From VGWF01 sp964423465 (GTDB lineage: Bacteria > Verrucomicrobiota > Kiritimatiellia > PWTM01): a stretch of 64,000 bases of DNA. Under the pieces are notes generated by a model. It worked only from the letters and a program-made list of their open reading frames with translations. It ran no database searches and was not told the DNA's origin. Shown here piece after piece: positions 16,558 through 25,973 of the stretch (position 1 is the stretch's first letter; each line of letters opens with the position of its first letter). Made by a program: the position numbers and the translations under genes. Where the stretch lies: the NCBI GenBank assembly GCA_964423465.1, contig CAYRFK010000001.1:1-64000 (forward strand), in the 5' to 3' direction.

Positions 16558-19506
16558 CTATAAGTCCTCGACGAGTAATCCCGGCACGTCCGCGGCGGCG
16601 GCTTCGAGCTTCTCGCGGCCGGCGACAATGCAGACGGGGGCGGCGGCGAGGCCGGGGCGGATGATCTCGTCCGTCGCGCGGCGCATATCCGCGGCGGTGA
16701 CGCCGAGCAGCCGCTCGCGGAACCGGCGGCGGAAGGCGTCGTCGACGCCGTTCAGGTGGCGGTCCAGCGCGGTGGCGACGGCGCCCTCGGGCCGGATGGG
16801 CCGGTCGAGCGCCTTCATGGCGCCGATGATGCTCTGCTCGACCGCGTCGGGGGCGAAGTCCATCTCCGCGGCGATGTAGTCCGGGATCCGCGCGAACGTG
16901 TCGAGCGTCTCGCGGATGCGCGGATCGCGATAACTGCTGAGCGAGAACAGGCCGAGTCCCTGCGAGAAACCGGCGCGACAGCCGTAGGCGCCGTTCTTCA
17001 CGCGGATCTCGGTCCAGAGGTAGTCCAGCGTCAGCCGCGTGGCGAGAACGAGCAGGGCCGGCGCGAGCGGGTGGTCGGCGGCGACGGCGCGGAAGGCGAG
17101 TGCGACGAAGGCAACCTCGGCCGGGACCGCGACGCCCTCGGGCGCGCCGGCGCCCGGCGCGGCGGCCGGTGTGACGGCGGCGACCGGCCGGTCGGGCAGT
17201 TCGCCGAGGAGGCCCGCGTACCAGTCGCGGACGCGGGTGTGCGCGGCGTCGGACCCGACGAACGAGGCCGTGACGCGGCCGCGCACGAGGAGGGTTTCGC
17301 GGATGCGCTCCATCGCGCGGGCGAGGCCGGCGAGATCGCAGGGGACGCTGTCCGCCAACCGCTTCGCAAAGCGGACCTGCGAGATGCCCGCGAGCCGTTC
17401 CGCCAGCGCGGCGTTGTCCGAGAGCCCGCGCTGGGCGCGGCCCGCGGCATAGGCGTTGCCCGAGGGAACGACGGTCTCACGCAAACCGGCCTGGTGTTGG
17501 ACAAGCAGCGTCTGCAGGCGGGCGACGTCGGTGAAATCGGCGGTGAGGAGGCGGCTCCGGACGATTTCCAGCATGCGGTCGACGCGATCGTCGAGACCGT
17601 GCGTGGCGATATGGAGGAACGGCTGCACCCGCGAGGGGTCGTCGACGCGGCCGCCGGTCGAGACCGACGCGGCGACACCCGCGCAGGCGGCGGCCTCGCG
17701 ATCGGCGGCGGCGGCGTAGTCCTCGCCCGCGGCGCCGGTCTTGGTCAGCGCGGCGGCGAAGAGCGGGAGGTGATCCCAGAGGTCCGCGTCGAGACCGCGG
17801 AGATCGACGGCCATCTGCAGGTAGCCGACCCCGTTCGTGAGCGCCTCGGCGCGCAGGAGCGGGCGGCCCGCGACGACGGCAGTCTCCACCGAAAGCCGTG
17901 TCGGCTCGACGGGTACGTCGGAACGCCGCAGCCGGGGCAGCGTGGCGATCGCCTCGGGCGGGTTGGGAAGCCCCTGCCGCTCCTCCAGAGTGCGGGCCTC
18001 GCGGTCGACACGGGCGAGGTCGGCGGGGGTCATGGTCGCGCGCACGTCCGCCATGCGCTTCGCGAACTCCTCCTCCCGGCGGCGGTGAAGCGAGGCGTCG
18101 GGCACGAAGGTCATGGCGATGCAATGTGGGTTGCCGAGGACGAGCCGGCGCAGCAGACCCTCGAAATAGCCCGGCTCGGCCTCGCTGCGCGTGCGCAGGG
18201 CGGCGAGATGGTGCCGGATGTGCAGCATTGTCAGCGGATCCTCGTCATAGAGCCACATGTTGAACACGCGGTCCATCAGCACGAGAGGGAACGAGGACGG
18301 GATGTCGAGCGCGGCCAGTTCGAACTGGTGGAAGGCGGAGGCGAGGGCCTCGCGGTCGATCCCGCGGTCGGCGAGCCCGCGCAGGGTGGAGAGGATGAGC
18401 GCCTCGACCTCGCCCGCCTTGGCGACATCGATGCCGCGCAGGCCGACGCCGAAGCTGGTGTCGCGGCGGTAGGTCGAGTAGCCCTCGGCGACGAGGTCCT
18501 CGCCGAGGCGCGATTCCATGAGGGCACGCCGCAGGGGACTGCCCTCGTGGGCCAGGAGGACCTCGCCGAGAACGCCCATTGCGAGCGAGGTCTCCGGATC
18601 GGTCAGGGGGTTGGTGAACCACTCCATCGCGAACGCCGACTTCCGCGCGGGCGTCTCGCCTTCCGCGGCCGGATAGGGAACGGTGACGCGGCGCGGTGCG
18701 GTCCAGCGCGACTGCGGGGCGATCGCGGTGTCGATCTCGATCCGGTCGAAACCGGAGAGAACCTCGCGGTCGAGAAACTCGAGGTGCGGCGCGAGCGGGG
18801 TATCGCCGTAGAGGAAGAAGAACGCATTCGAGGGATGATAGTACCGTGCGTGGAAGGCGCGGAACTGCTCGTAGGTCAGCGACGGAATGGCGTCGGGCGA
18901 GCCGCCGGAGTCGCGCCCGTAGGCGTTGTCCGGGAAGAGCCCGGCGGCGGTGCGGTAGATGACGCCGTCGAGCGTCGAATAGGCGCCCTTCATCTCGTTG
19001 TAGACGATGCCCTTCACGGTGAGGGGGCTTTCCGGATTGCCCGGCTCGGCGAGGTCGAGATGGTGCCCTTCCTGCCGGAAGTGCTCCTCGGTGATGCGCG
19101 GATGGAAGACCGCGTCGCAATAGACCCCGATCAGATTCCCGAAATCGCGCGCGTTCATGCTCGCGCAGGGGTAGACGGTGCGGTCGGGATAGGTCATGGC
19201 GTTGAGGAATGTCGCCAGGCTGGTCTTCAGCAGTTCGACGAACGGGTCCTTCACCGGATACCGCCGCGACCCGCACAGCACGGTGTGCTCGAGGATGTGC
19301 GGAAGGCCTGTGTCGTCCGGCGGGGGGGTGCGGAAGGCGACGGCGAAAAGATTCTCGGGGTCCGCCGCGGCGAGGTGCAGGAGCCGGGCACCGCTCTTCC
19401 GGTGGTGAAGGCGGGTGGCCGTCGCCCGCAGGTCCGGCAGCGGCGTGACCGCCTCGACCTCGAATCCGTGCAGAACCTCTCCCACCGCAGGCATCGTGCT
19501 GGCCAT
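16558..19506 (-). CDS. M16C metallopeptidase, presequence-protease (PreP)-like
   Basis: 982 residues, the usual PreP length, with two homologous halves. The inverted zinc motif HILEH is at 70-74 (PHILEHTVLCGSRRYPVKDPF) and the third ligand glutamate lies in VYNEMKGAYS near 170. These enzymes enclose and degrade unstructured peptides of about 10-65 residues in an ATP-independent way. Its position beside the yejFEBA peptide importer suggests that imported peptides are broken down by it; that link is inferred from position only. The 226-base gap holding repeats argues against one tight operon. Confidence 0.92.
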   Translation of the reverse strand: MASTMPAVGEVLHGFEVEAVTPLPDLRATATRLHHRKSGARLLHLAAADPENLFAVAFRTPPPDDTGLPHILEHTVLCGSRRYPVKDPFVELLKTSLATFLNAMTYPDRTVYPCASMNARDFGNLIGVYCDAVFHPRITEEHFRQEGHHLDLAEPGNPESPLTVKGIVYNEMKGAYSTLDGVIYRTAAGLFPDNAYGRDSGGSPDAIPSLTYEQFRAFHARYYHPSNAFFFLYGDTPLAPHLEFLDREVLSGFDRIEIDTAIAPQSRWTAPRRVTVPYPAAEGETPARKSAFAMEWFTNPLTDPETSLAMGVLGEVLLAHEGSPLRRALMESRLGEDLVAEGYSTYRRDTSFGVGLRGIDVAKAGEVEALILSTLRGLADRGIDREALASAFHQFELAALDIPSSFPLVLMDRVFNMWLYDEDPLTMLHIRHHLAALRTRSEAEPGYFEGLLRRLVLGNPHCIAMTFVPDASLHRRREEEFAKRMADVRATMTPADLARVDREARTLEERQGLPNPPEAIATLPRLRRSDVPVEPTRLSVETAVVAGRPLLRAEALTNGVGYLQMAVDLRGLDADLWDHLPLFAAALTKTGAAGEDYAAAADREAAACAGVAASVSTGGRVDDPSRVQPFLHIATHGLDDRVDRMLEIVRSRLLTADFTDVARLQTLLVQHQAGLRETVVPSGNAYAAGRAQRGLSDNAALAERLAGISQVRFAKRLADSVPCDLAGLARAMERIRETLLVRGRVTASFVGSDAAHTRVRDWYAGLLGELPDRPVAAVTPAAAPGAGAPEGVAVPAEVAFVALAFRAVAADHPLAPALLVLATRLTLDYLWTEIRVKNGAYGCRAGFSQGLGLFSLSSYRDPRIRETLDTFARIPDYIAAEMDFAPDAVEQSIIGAMKALDRPIRPEGAVATALDRHLNGVDDAFRRRFRERLLGVTAADMRRATDEIIRPGLAAAPVCIVAGREKLEAAAADVPGLLVEDL

Positions 19507-19708
19507 GAGTCATCTCCCCGATTCCGCCGCGGCGGAAAATATGCGTCCAGCATAGGTGCGCGCGCCGTCCGCCTCAAGCCGGAAGCACCGTAGAGCCGCG
19601 CGCCGGGGGTTTTTCCGGTTGCCCCGGACCGGGCGCCCCCCTATAGTCGACGGAACCTCCGGACAGAGGACCGGACGGGCCGGTGTTTCCGGCTGTTCGG
19701 GGACCGAA

Positions 19709-22186
19709 ATGCTTAATATCGAAATTCCTGGTTACGAGATACTTGAGAAGATCGGCGATGGCGCGATGGGGTTCGTCTTCAAGGCGCGCCAGAGATCGCT
19801 TGACCGTCTTGTGGCCGTAAAGGTCCTGCGCCCGGAGCTTGCGAGCGATCCCACGGCCGTGGCCCAGTTCCGCCTCGAGGCGAACTCGGTGGCCATGCTC
19901 AAGCACCAGAACATCCTCCTTCTTCACGAGGCCGGGCAGGCGAACGGGCTGAACTACTTCATTATGGAGTATGTCGCGGCCTACAGCGTGGCGAACTGGC
20001 TTGCGCGGAAGGGGGTGCTTTCGGAGACGGACGCGCTGACGATCGCCGATTCCGTGGCGCGGGCGCTGCAGTACGCATGGGACAAGGCCGGGCTGATCCA
20101 CTGCGACATCAAGCCAGGCAACATTCTGGTCGATGAGGACGGCGTCATCAAGATCGCCGACTTCTCGGGAATCAGCCGCTCGAACATCAGCGAGGAGGCC
20201 CAACTTCTCCGCGAGGTGACGATCGGCACGCCGAACTACATGTCGCCCGAGCAGGTCCGGGGCTTTGAGGCGATCGACTTCCGTGTCGACATCTACGCGC
20301 TCGGCGCCCTCCTCTATCACCTCGTCACCGGCGTTCTCCCCTTCGAGCACTGCACGGAAGAGGAGGCGATGCAGCAGCAGGTCGAGGGCAAGCTGACGGA
20401 CCCCGCCGAGTTGAATCCCGCCGTGTCGGTGAACTTCTCGATGATGGTCGAGAAGATGATGGTCAAGGACCGCGACCAGCGATCCGCAAGCTGGGAATCG
20501 GTTGTGGCGGATATCGGCCGCGTGCGCGCAGGCCAGCCCCCGCTTCCCCCGTTCCCCTATCCCGGTTCGAGCACGATCCTGCGGACCGTTCAGGCCCCGC
20601 CCCCGCCGCCGCCCGCGCGGGCCAAGGCGCCGCCGGTCTTCGCTCCGCCCGCCCCCGCTGCCGCGCCGGCGCCCCTGCCGACCACCGTGCCCAGGCCGAA
20701 GCCGAAAAAGCTGGCGATCCTGATCACCGCGGCCGCCGTGCTGGTCGTCGCCGACGTGATTCTCGGCCTGTTGTGGTTTCTGCCGAACACACCGCTTCGG
20801 AAGTGGCGGCCGGCGGCCACCAACGACGTGACCCACGTCGAGTCGCCATCGGTCACCCCCCCGACGAACGTCCCCGCGGCACCCGTTACGCCGCCGACTG
20901 CGACCGTCACGAATGACGTCCCCGTGCCGCCGCCAGCGGCAACAAACGCCGCCCCGGCGCCGGCCGCGACGAATAGCGCCCCCGTGCCGCCGCCGGCGAC
21001 CAATGCCGCGTCCGAGGTGGACGCCGCCGCGGCGGCCGAGGAGGCGAAGCGCGCCGAGAACCTGCGGACGCACCTTCGGCTTCTGCAGAGCGTGATGACC
21101 GAGTGCGTCCGCCGCAACTACACCGGCGCCGCCGCGCTGCTGACCGACTGGATGAACGCCAACACCGGCCATCCGAACACGACCCTCGTGCAGACCGAAC
21201 TGGCCCGCGTCCAGTCCATCGCCGCCCTCTATCCCATGCTGGAAGCCAACAGCCGCTCCCTCTCGGGCCGGCCCATCCTCAATAGCCCGGGCGTCGTCGG
21301 GGACATCCTGGCGATCCGCGGATCGAAGATCACGCTTTCGCGCCGTCTCGGCGAGGGCACGGCCCAGGTCGATCACGACCTCTACCGGCTCGGGGCGCAG
21401 GACCTGCTCGGCCTGATCCAGGCGTCCGACCCGACCCACTTCCCTCTCAACGCCGCCCGGTTCATGCTGGGCGAGGCGCAGTTCGCGGGCGTCGACGGCT
21501 ACCTCGTGCAGGCCCGGGCGGCCAGCCTGGAATGCGAGGATCTGGTCACGTGGCTGAAGGACTGGCAGCAGATCGTCCTGAACGTCCGCGCCGACCGCGC
21601 CGTGGACGAGGTCAAGGCCAAGGTCGTCGACAGCCAGTTCCAGGCCGCCGGGGACCTGCTGGTGACGGCCGCGCAGACCTACGCGGATTCCGACATCTTC
21701 CAGTGGGCGCGCCGGACCGAACTGCAGCGATTGTCGGCTCTGATCCGCGAGGAACTCGGCGAACCCCCGGCACCGATGCCTGCACCCGAAAAGACGCCGG
21801 CGGCCCCGGGCTCCGGAAAGGCCGATCCTGAGGATTCGATGGACACCTCCAACATCGAGCAACTCAACGTCGGCGAGCTCAACGGCCGCATGCGCCAGCT
21901 CGACGGCCGCGTCGTCCGCCTGCGGTTCCGCTATCGGATGACCATCTCCGAGGCGGGTCCGGGCGTGTACGCGACCGATGTCGGCCTCGACAACTCCACG
22001 ATCACGGTCGAGTTCTCCCAGGAAGGCTATCGCTGGTTCCGCAACTCCGTGTCGCAAAGCTACGGCGTCGAAAACCCGATCCGCGTCGTGTACGGGGTGG
22101 TCGACGCCAAGCGCCAGTCCGTGCGGCTCCTCGGCCGCACCATGAAGCGCCGCATCGGCGCCCAGGGCGATGAGTTCTCCTGGTGA
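19709..22186 (+). CDS. Membrane-spanning Ser/Thr protein kinase with atypical HRD and DFG motifs
   Basis: 825 residues. The kinase domain spans about 5-275: GDGAMGFV loop, AVKVL lysine, HCDIKPGN catalytic loop (HCD in place of HRD), ADFSGIS (DFS in place of DFG) and GTPNYMSPE. A Pro/Ala-rich linker follows, then one membrane segment (LAILITAAAVLVVADVILGLLW, near 330-351), a TNDV/PPPA repeat linker and an alpha-helical extracytoplasmic region. The catalytic aspartates are intact, so it may be active, but loss of the HRD arginine suggests it is not controlled by activation-loop phosphorylation. ATG 19709 is chosen because the domain begins there and GGGGACC precedes it. Confidence 0.88.
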   Translation: MLNIEIPGYEILEKIGDGAMGFVFKARQRSLDRLVAVKVLRPELASDPTAVAQFRLEANSVAMLKHQNILLLHEAGQANGLNYFIMEYVAAYSVANWLARKGVLSETDALTIADSVARALQYAWDKAGLIHCDIKPGNILVDEDGVIKIADFSGISRSNISEEAQLLREVTIGTPNYMSPEQVRGFEAIDFRVDIYALGALLYHLVTGVLPFEHCTEEEAMQQQVEGKLTDPAELNPAVSVNFSMMVEKMMVKDRDQRSASWESVVADIGRVRAGQPPLPPFPYPGSSTILRTVQAPPPPPPARAKAPPVFAPPAPAAAPAPLPTTVPRPKPKKLAILITAAAVLVVADVILGLLWFLPNTPLRKWRPAATNDVTHVESPSVTPPTNVPAAPVTPPTATVTNDVPVPPPAATNAAPAPAATNSAPVPPPATNAASEVDAAAAAEEAKRAENLRTHLRLLQSVMTECVRRNYTGAAALLTDWMNANTGHPNTTLVQTELARVQSIAALYPMLEANSRSLSGRPILNSPGVVGDILAIRGSKITLSRRLGEGTAQVDHDLYRLGAQDLLGLIQASDPTHFPLNAARFMLGEAQFAGVDGYLVQARAASLECEDLVTWLKDWQQIVLNVRADRAVDEVKAKVVDSQFQAAGDLLVTAAQTYADSDIFQWARRTELQRLSALIREELGEPPAPMPAPEKTPAAPGSGKADPEDSMDTSNIEQLNVGELNGRMRQLDGRVVRLRFRYRMTISEAGPGVYATDVGLDNSTITVEFSQEGYRWFRNSVSQSYGVENPIRVVYGVVDAKRQSVRLLGRTMKRRIGAQGDEFSW

Positions 22187-23063
22187 CGATCCGGCCGCCG
22201 CCGGAGGCCGCCCACCCGCGCCCTCCGTGCCCGCGCAGCTTCTCCTGATCGGGGGTGGCGGCGCTTATCCCCGGCTGCTTGCGGAGTCCGCCCGCGCCCA
22301 GGGCGTCGCCCGCATCTCCCTGGTCGCGTTCCGCGGCGAGACCGAACCGGCCGTCGCGCGGCTGGCGGACGAAACTCGCTGGGTCGCCGTCGGCCAGCTG
22401 GCTGCTTTCCTTGACGCCGTCCGCGCCGCGGGCGTGACCGACGCGGTCATGGCCGGCCAGATCTCCCCCTCCAGCCTCTTCCGCCTCCGGCCGGACCGGG
22501 CGATGTTCGACCTGCTGGCCTCGCTGCGCGAGCGCAACGCGGAGACCATCTTCGGTGCCATCGTCGAGCGCCTCGCCCGCGAAGGCGTCCGCATGCATCC
22601 GGCCAGCCGCTTCATGGAGCGGACCATGCCGGAGCCGGGCGTCCTGGGACAGCGCGCGCCGGACGATCGCGAGCGGGCCGACATCGCCCTCGGCCGCCGC
22701 GTAGCCAAGGCAACCAGCGGCCTTGAGATCGGCCAGACCGTTGTGATCAAGGATGGCACCGTGCTGGCCGTCGAGGCCTTTGAGGGCACCGACGAGGCCA
22801 TCCTGCGCGGCGGCAAGCTGGGCGGACCGGGCGCCGTGATCGTCAAGACCGCGAAGGCCGGCCACGACATGCGCTTCGACATCCCGGTGGTCGGACTTCG
22901 GACGATGAAGTCGCTGCGCAAGGCGCGGGCGGCCGTGCTGGCGGTCGAGGCGCGGCGGACGATCCTTCTCGAGCGCGAGGAGCTGGTGGCCGAGGCGGAC
23001 CGCCAGGGACTGGCCTTCGTGGCGTTCGAGCCGGAGGGCGGGGTAAAGGGGGAATCGGCATGA
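22170..23063 (+). CDS. lpxI: UDP-2,3-diacylglucosamine diphosphatase LpxI
   Basis: 297 residues. LpxI replaces LpxH in many bacteria and makes lipid X (2,3-diacylglucosamine-1-phosphate) plus UMP in the lipid A pathway. Family features are the N-terminal GGGGAYPRLLAESAR, VMAGQISPSSLF, the DGTVLAVEAFEGTDEAI signature and the closing MRFDIPVVG. The gene overlaps the kinase's 3' end by 17 bases and the oxidoreductase by four, placing lpxI-oxidoreductase-lpxB in one operon. Its product is the substrate of LpxB. Confidence 0.93.
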   Translation: MSSPGDDPAAAGGRPPAPSVPAQLLLIGGGGAYPRLLAESARAQGVARISLVAFRGETEPAVARLADETRWVAVGQLAAFLDAVRAAGVTDAVMAGQISPSSLFRLRPDRAMFDLLASLRERNAETIFGAIVERLAREGVRMHPASRFMERTMPEPGVLGQRAPDDRERADIALGRRVAKATSGLEIGQTVVIKDGTVLAVEAFEGTDEAILRGGKLGGPGAVIVKTAKAGHDMRFDIPVVGLRTMKSLRKARAAVLAVEARRTILLEREELVAEADRQGLAFVAFEPEGGVKGESA

Positions 23064-24007
23064 GCGACAGGATCCGGGTCGGAGTCGTCGGCGTCGGCGC
23101 ACTGGGCGAGCACCACGCACGCCTCTATGCGACGCTGCCGTCCGTCAGCCTTGAGGCCGTGTACGACGCCAATCCGGCGCGCGCGGCCGAGATCGCGGCG
23201 AAGTACGGCACTCGGGTGGCACCCTCGATGGAAGCCTTCGCGGAGGCCGTCGAGGCGGCAAGCGTCGTGGTCCCGACCGACCGCCACCGCGAGATCGCCG
23301 GCGCGCTGCTGGAGCGCGGCCTGCACCTGCTGGTCGAGAAGCCGATCGCATCCACCACCCGCGAGGCGGAGGAACTCGTCGCGATGGCGGACGCGCGCAA
23401 CGTGATCCTGCAGGTCGGCCACGTCGAACGCTTCAACCCCGTGCTGTCGTTTCTCGAATCCGCGGCCGGCACGCCGCGCTTCATCGAGGCGCACCGGCTG
23501 GCCCCCTACCCTCCGCTCCGCCCCGATGCGGCGCCGCGCGGAACGGAGGTGAGCGTCATCCTCGACCTGATGATCCACGATCTCGAGGTGATCCTGCATC
23601 TCGTCCGCTCGGAGGTGGTCGACATCCGCGCGGTCGGCGTGCCGGTGCTGAGCCCGACGGAGGACATCGCCAACGTCCGCCTCGCCTTCGCCAACGGCGC
23701 CATCGCCAACGTCACCGCCAGCCGTATCAGCCCGGAGCGTATGCGGAAGATCCGCGTGTTCACGCCGGAGGCCTACCTGTCGCTCGACTACATGAACCAG
23801 GCCGGCGAGGTCTACCGCAAGGGGCCTGCGGGCATCGTGCACGAGGCGGTGCCCATCGAGAAGGGCGAGCCGCTGCGCAACGAACTGGCGTCTTTCGCCG
23901 AATGCGTGGCGCGCCGCAGCGAGCCGCGGGTCGGCGGCCGCCAGGCAGCGGAGGCCCTGCGGCTTGCGATCGCGATCCACCAGCGACTGAAGTCCGGCCC
24001 CTCATGA
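23060..24007 (+). CDS. Gfo/Idh/MocA-family NAD(P)-dependent oxidoreductase
   Basis: 315 residues: Rossmann fold GVVGVGALGEHHARL near residues 8-22, the family motif EKPIA near 93-97 (lysine of the active site), and a C-terminal substrate domain with DLMIHDLEVI (MIHDLD-type catalytic histidine). It is sandwiched between lpxI and lpxB with four-base overlaps on both sides, so it very likely acts in lipid A or UDP-amino-sugar metabolism. GnnA, which oxidises UDP-GlcNAc for GlcN3N-type lipid A, belongs to this family, but no gnnB aminotransferase is adjacent, so that identity is only a possibility. Confidence 0.85.
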   Translation: MSDRIRVGVVGVGALGEHHARLYATLPSVSLEAVYDANPARAAEIAAKYGTRVAPSMEAFAEAVEAASVVVPTDRHREIAGALLERGLHLLVEKPIASTTREAEELVAMADARNVILQVGHVERFNPVLSFLESAAGTPRFIEAHRLAPYPPLRPDAAPRGTEVSVILDLMIHDLEVILHLVRSEVVDIRAVGVPVLSPTEDIANVRLAFANGAIANVTASRISPERMRKIRVFTPEAYLSLDYMNQAGEVYRKGPAGIVHEAVPIEKGEPLRNELASFAECVARRSEPRVGGRQAAEALRLAIAIHQRLKSGPS

Positions 24008-25137
24008 GCCGCCGGTCCGCCCTCGTCATCGCCGGCGAGATTTCCGGCGACCTGCACGCCGGGGCCCTGGCCGCGGCCCTGCGGGCGCGCGGCGCGGCCC
24101 TCGCCCTGTGGGGCATCGGGGGCGACCGCCTGCGTGCCGAGGGGGCGGAACTGCTCTACGACGTCCGGCAGACCGCCGTGATGGGCTTCGTCGAGGTGCT
24201 CCGCCACCTCCGGTTTTTCCGCGGCGTGCTCCGCCACATCCTCGCGGAGGTCGACCGGCGCCGCCCCGCGGTGGCCATCCTCGTCGACTACCCCGGCTTC
24301 AATCTCCGTCTCGCGCCGGAGCTGCGGAAGCGGGGCGTCAAAGTCGTGTACTACGTATGCCCGCAGGTCTGGGCCTGGCACCGCTCACGCATGGGCGCGA
24401 TGGCCCGCACGATCGACCGGCTGGCGGTCATCTTCCCCTTCGAGGTGGAGGCCTTCAGGGGCACAGGCCTGCGCGTCGATTTCGTCGGGCATCCGCTGGT
24501 CGATGAAACCACCGCCGCCCTGCGTGCGCCGCCCGTGGAACTGCCGTGGCGAGGCGCAGGGCCGCGCGTGGCGCTGCTTCCCGGCAGCCGCCGCCAGGAG
24601 ATCCGTCGCATCCTGCCGGCCCTCGTCGGCGCGGCGGCCGAAGTCGCCCGCCGCCATCCCGACGCCGCCTTCCTTCTCGCCGCGCCGTCGGAGCCCGTGG
24701 CGGAGATCGCACGCGGCGTCCTGGCTGGATGTCCAGACGCGGACCGGATCCCGATCGTCACCGGTGTCACGCGCGAAGTGCTGCGCCAGGCCCGCGCGGC
24801 ATGGGTCGCGTCGGGAACCGCCACGATGGAAGCCTGCTTGATGGGGTGTCCCCAGGTCGTCGTCTACCGCACGCATCCGCTGACCTACCACCTCGGGAAG
24901 GCGCTGATCCGCGTTCCCTTCATCGGCATGGTCAACCTCGTCGCCGGCCGCGGCATCTGCCCTGAGCTGATCCAAGACGAAGCCACGCCCGGCTGGCTGG
25001 CCGAGGCGATCGACCCCCTGCTCGGCGACACGCCCGGGCGGGCCGGAATGCTGGACGGTTACGCCGCGGTGCGCGAGAAACTTGGCGGCGGCGGTGCGGC
25101 GGACCGCGCCGCATCCATTGTCATGGAAGAACTCTGA
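24004..25137 (+). CDS. lpxB: Lipid-A-disaccharide synthase LpxB
   Basis: 377 residues, normal LpxB length. Recognised by IAGEISGDLHAGAL at the N-terminus, VDYPGFNLRLA, YYVCPQVWAWHRSR, LLPGSRRQEIRRILP and the UDP-binding ASGTATMEACLMGCPQVVVYR. It joins lipid X to UDP-2,3-diacylglucosamine at the inner membrane. The ATG at 24004 overlaps the oxidoreductase stop as ATGA. The operon ends here; a CGGAAAA repeat separates it from the convergent pgl gene. Confidence 0.95.
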   Translation: MSRRSALVIAGEISGDLHAGALAAALRARGAALALWGIGGDRLRAEGAELLYDVRQTAVMGFVEVLRHLRFFRGVLRHILAEVDRRRPAVAILVDYPGFNLRLAPELRKRGVKVVYYVCPQVWAWHRSRMGAMARTIDRLAVIFPFEVEAFRGTGLRVDFVGHPLVDETTAALRAPPVELPWRGAGPRVALLPGSRRQEIRRILPALVGAAAEVARRHPDAAFLLAAPSEPVAEIARGVLAGCPDADRIPIVTGVTREVLRQARAAWVASGTATMEACLMGCPQVVVYRTHPLTYHLGKALIRVPFIGMVNLVAGRGICPELIQDEATPGWLAEAIDPLLGDTPGRAGMLDGYAAVREKLGGGGAADRAASIVMEEL

Positions 25138-25150
25138 CCCCCCTGCCCCC

Positions 25151-25188
25151 TCTTCCGTCTTCCGTTTTCCGTTTTCCGTCTTCCGTCA
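25151..25188. repeat. TTTTCCG array (family R3) at the pgl stop codon
   Basis: Units TCTTCCG and TTTTCCG repeat across the gap between lpxB and pgl. The pgl stop (TCA on the plus strand, 25186-25188) lies within the last unit. The reverse complement occurs in frame inside the ferredoxin gene at 6111-6138. Confidence 0.8.
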
Positions 25189-25878
25189 GAAGTGCTCGGG
25201 GAACGCCGCGCGGTCGGCCCACAGGGAGACACCGGGATGCCCCTCGACCGCCAGTCCGGCGGGGATCGATTCCGGCGCGGAAAGCAGGGTTTGGATGACC
25301 CGCGCCTTGTCGGCACCCGTGATCACAAACACCAGGTCCTCGACCCGGGCCAGCAGGTCCGGCGTCGTACTGATCCTGTCCGGCGGCTCGGCGCGGCGGA
25401 CCGGAACCGCAAGGCGTCCGCTCTTGCGTGCCGCATCGACATCGGCGCGGCTGAACAGCGATGCCGTGTGGCCGTCGGCTCCCACCCCAAGGATACCGAA
25501 CGGAATGCGGATGCCTTCATCCACCATCTCCGCCAGTAGCCGTCCGTATCCCTCCGCCGCGGCATCCAGGGTCCCGGCGGTGTCGACGCGCAGAAAGCGA
25601 TCGCCCGAGATACCGGCCGAGTGCAGCAGCGGCCCGATGTGGAAGACATTGGAATCGGCAGAGTCGGAGGGCGCCATCCGCTCGTCGCTGAGGAAGACGT
25701 GCCCGCCGCACCCTTCGGCAGGCGGCGAGTCGGCCAGTCGCCGGTAGGCGGCCAGAGGCGTTCGCCCGCCCGCCAGCATGACGGCCCCGGACTCCCCCAC
25801 AGTCTCCATCGACCGCCGGATCCGCGCCGCGAGTTCGGCCGCAAGAGCCTCTGCTGATTCAAAGATCCGGATATTCAT
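25186..25878 (-). CDS. pgl: 6-phosphogluconolactonase
   Basis: 230 residues. Typical family motifs are MLAGGRTPLAAYRRL, VFLSDERM and LGVGADGHTASLF, the last near residues 130-141 and holding the catalytic histidine. It hydrolyses 6-phosphogluconolactone in the oxidative pentose phosphate pathway in the cytoplasm. No zwf or gnd is next to it. It runs convergently to lpxB. Confidence 0.92.
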   Translation of the reverse strand: MNIRIFESAEALAAELAARIRRSMETVGESGAVMLAGGRTPLAAYRRLADSPPAEGCGGHVFLSDERMAPSDSADSNVFHIGPLLHSAGISGDRFLRVDTAGTLDAAAEGYGRLLAEMVDEGIRIPFGILGVGADGHTASLFSRADVDAARKSGRLAVPVRRAEPPDRISTTPDLLARVEDLVFVITGADKARVIQTLLSAPESIPAGLAVEGHPGVSLWADRAAFPEHF

Positions 25879-25973
25879 GCGCCCAGTCTACCTGTTCCCC
25901 GCACCGTCGCAACCGGCGGATTTGATTCCTGCGCGACCTCCGCTAGAATGATCGGGGGATCGAAAGAGAACGC

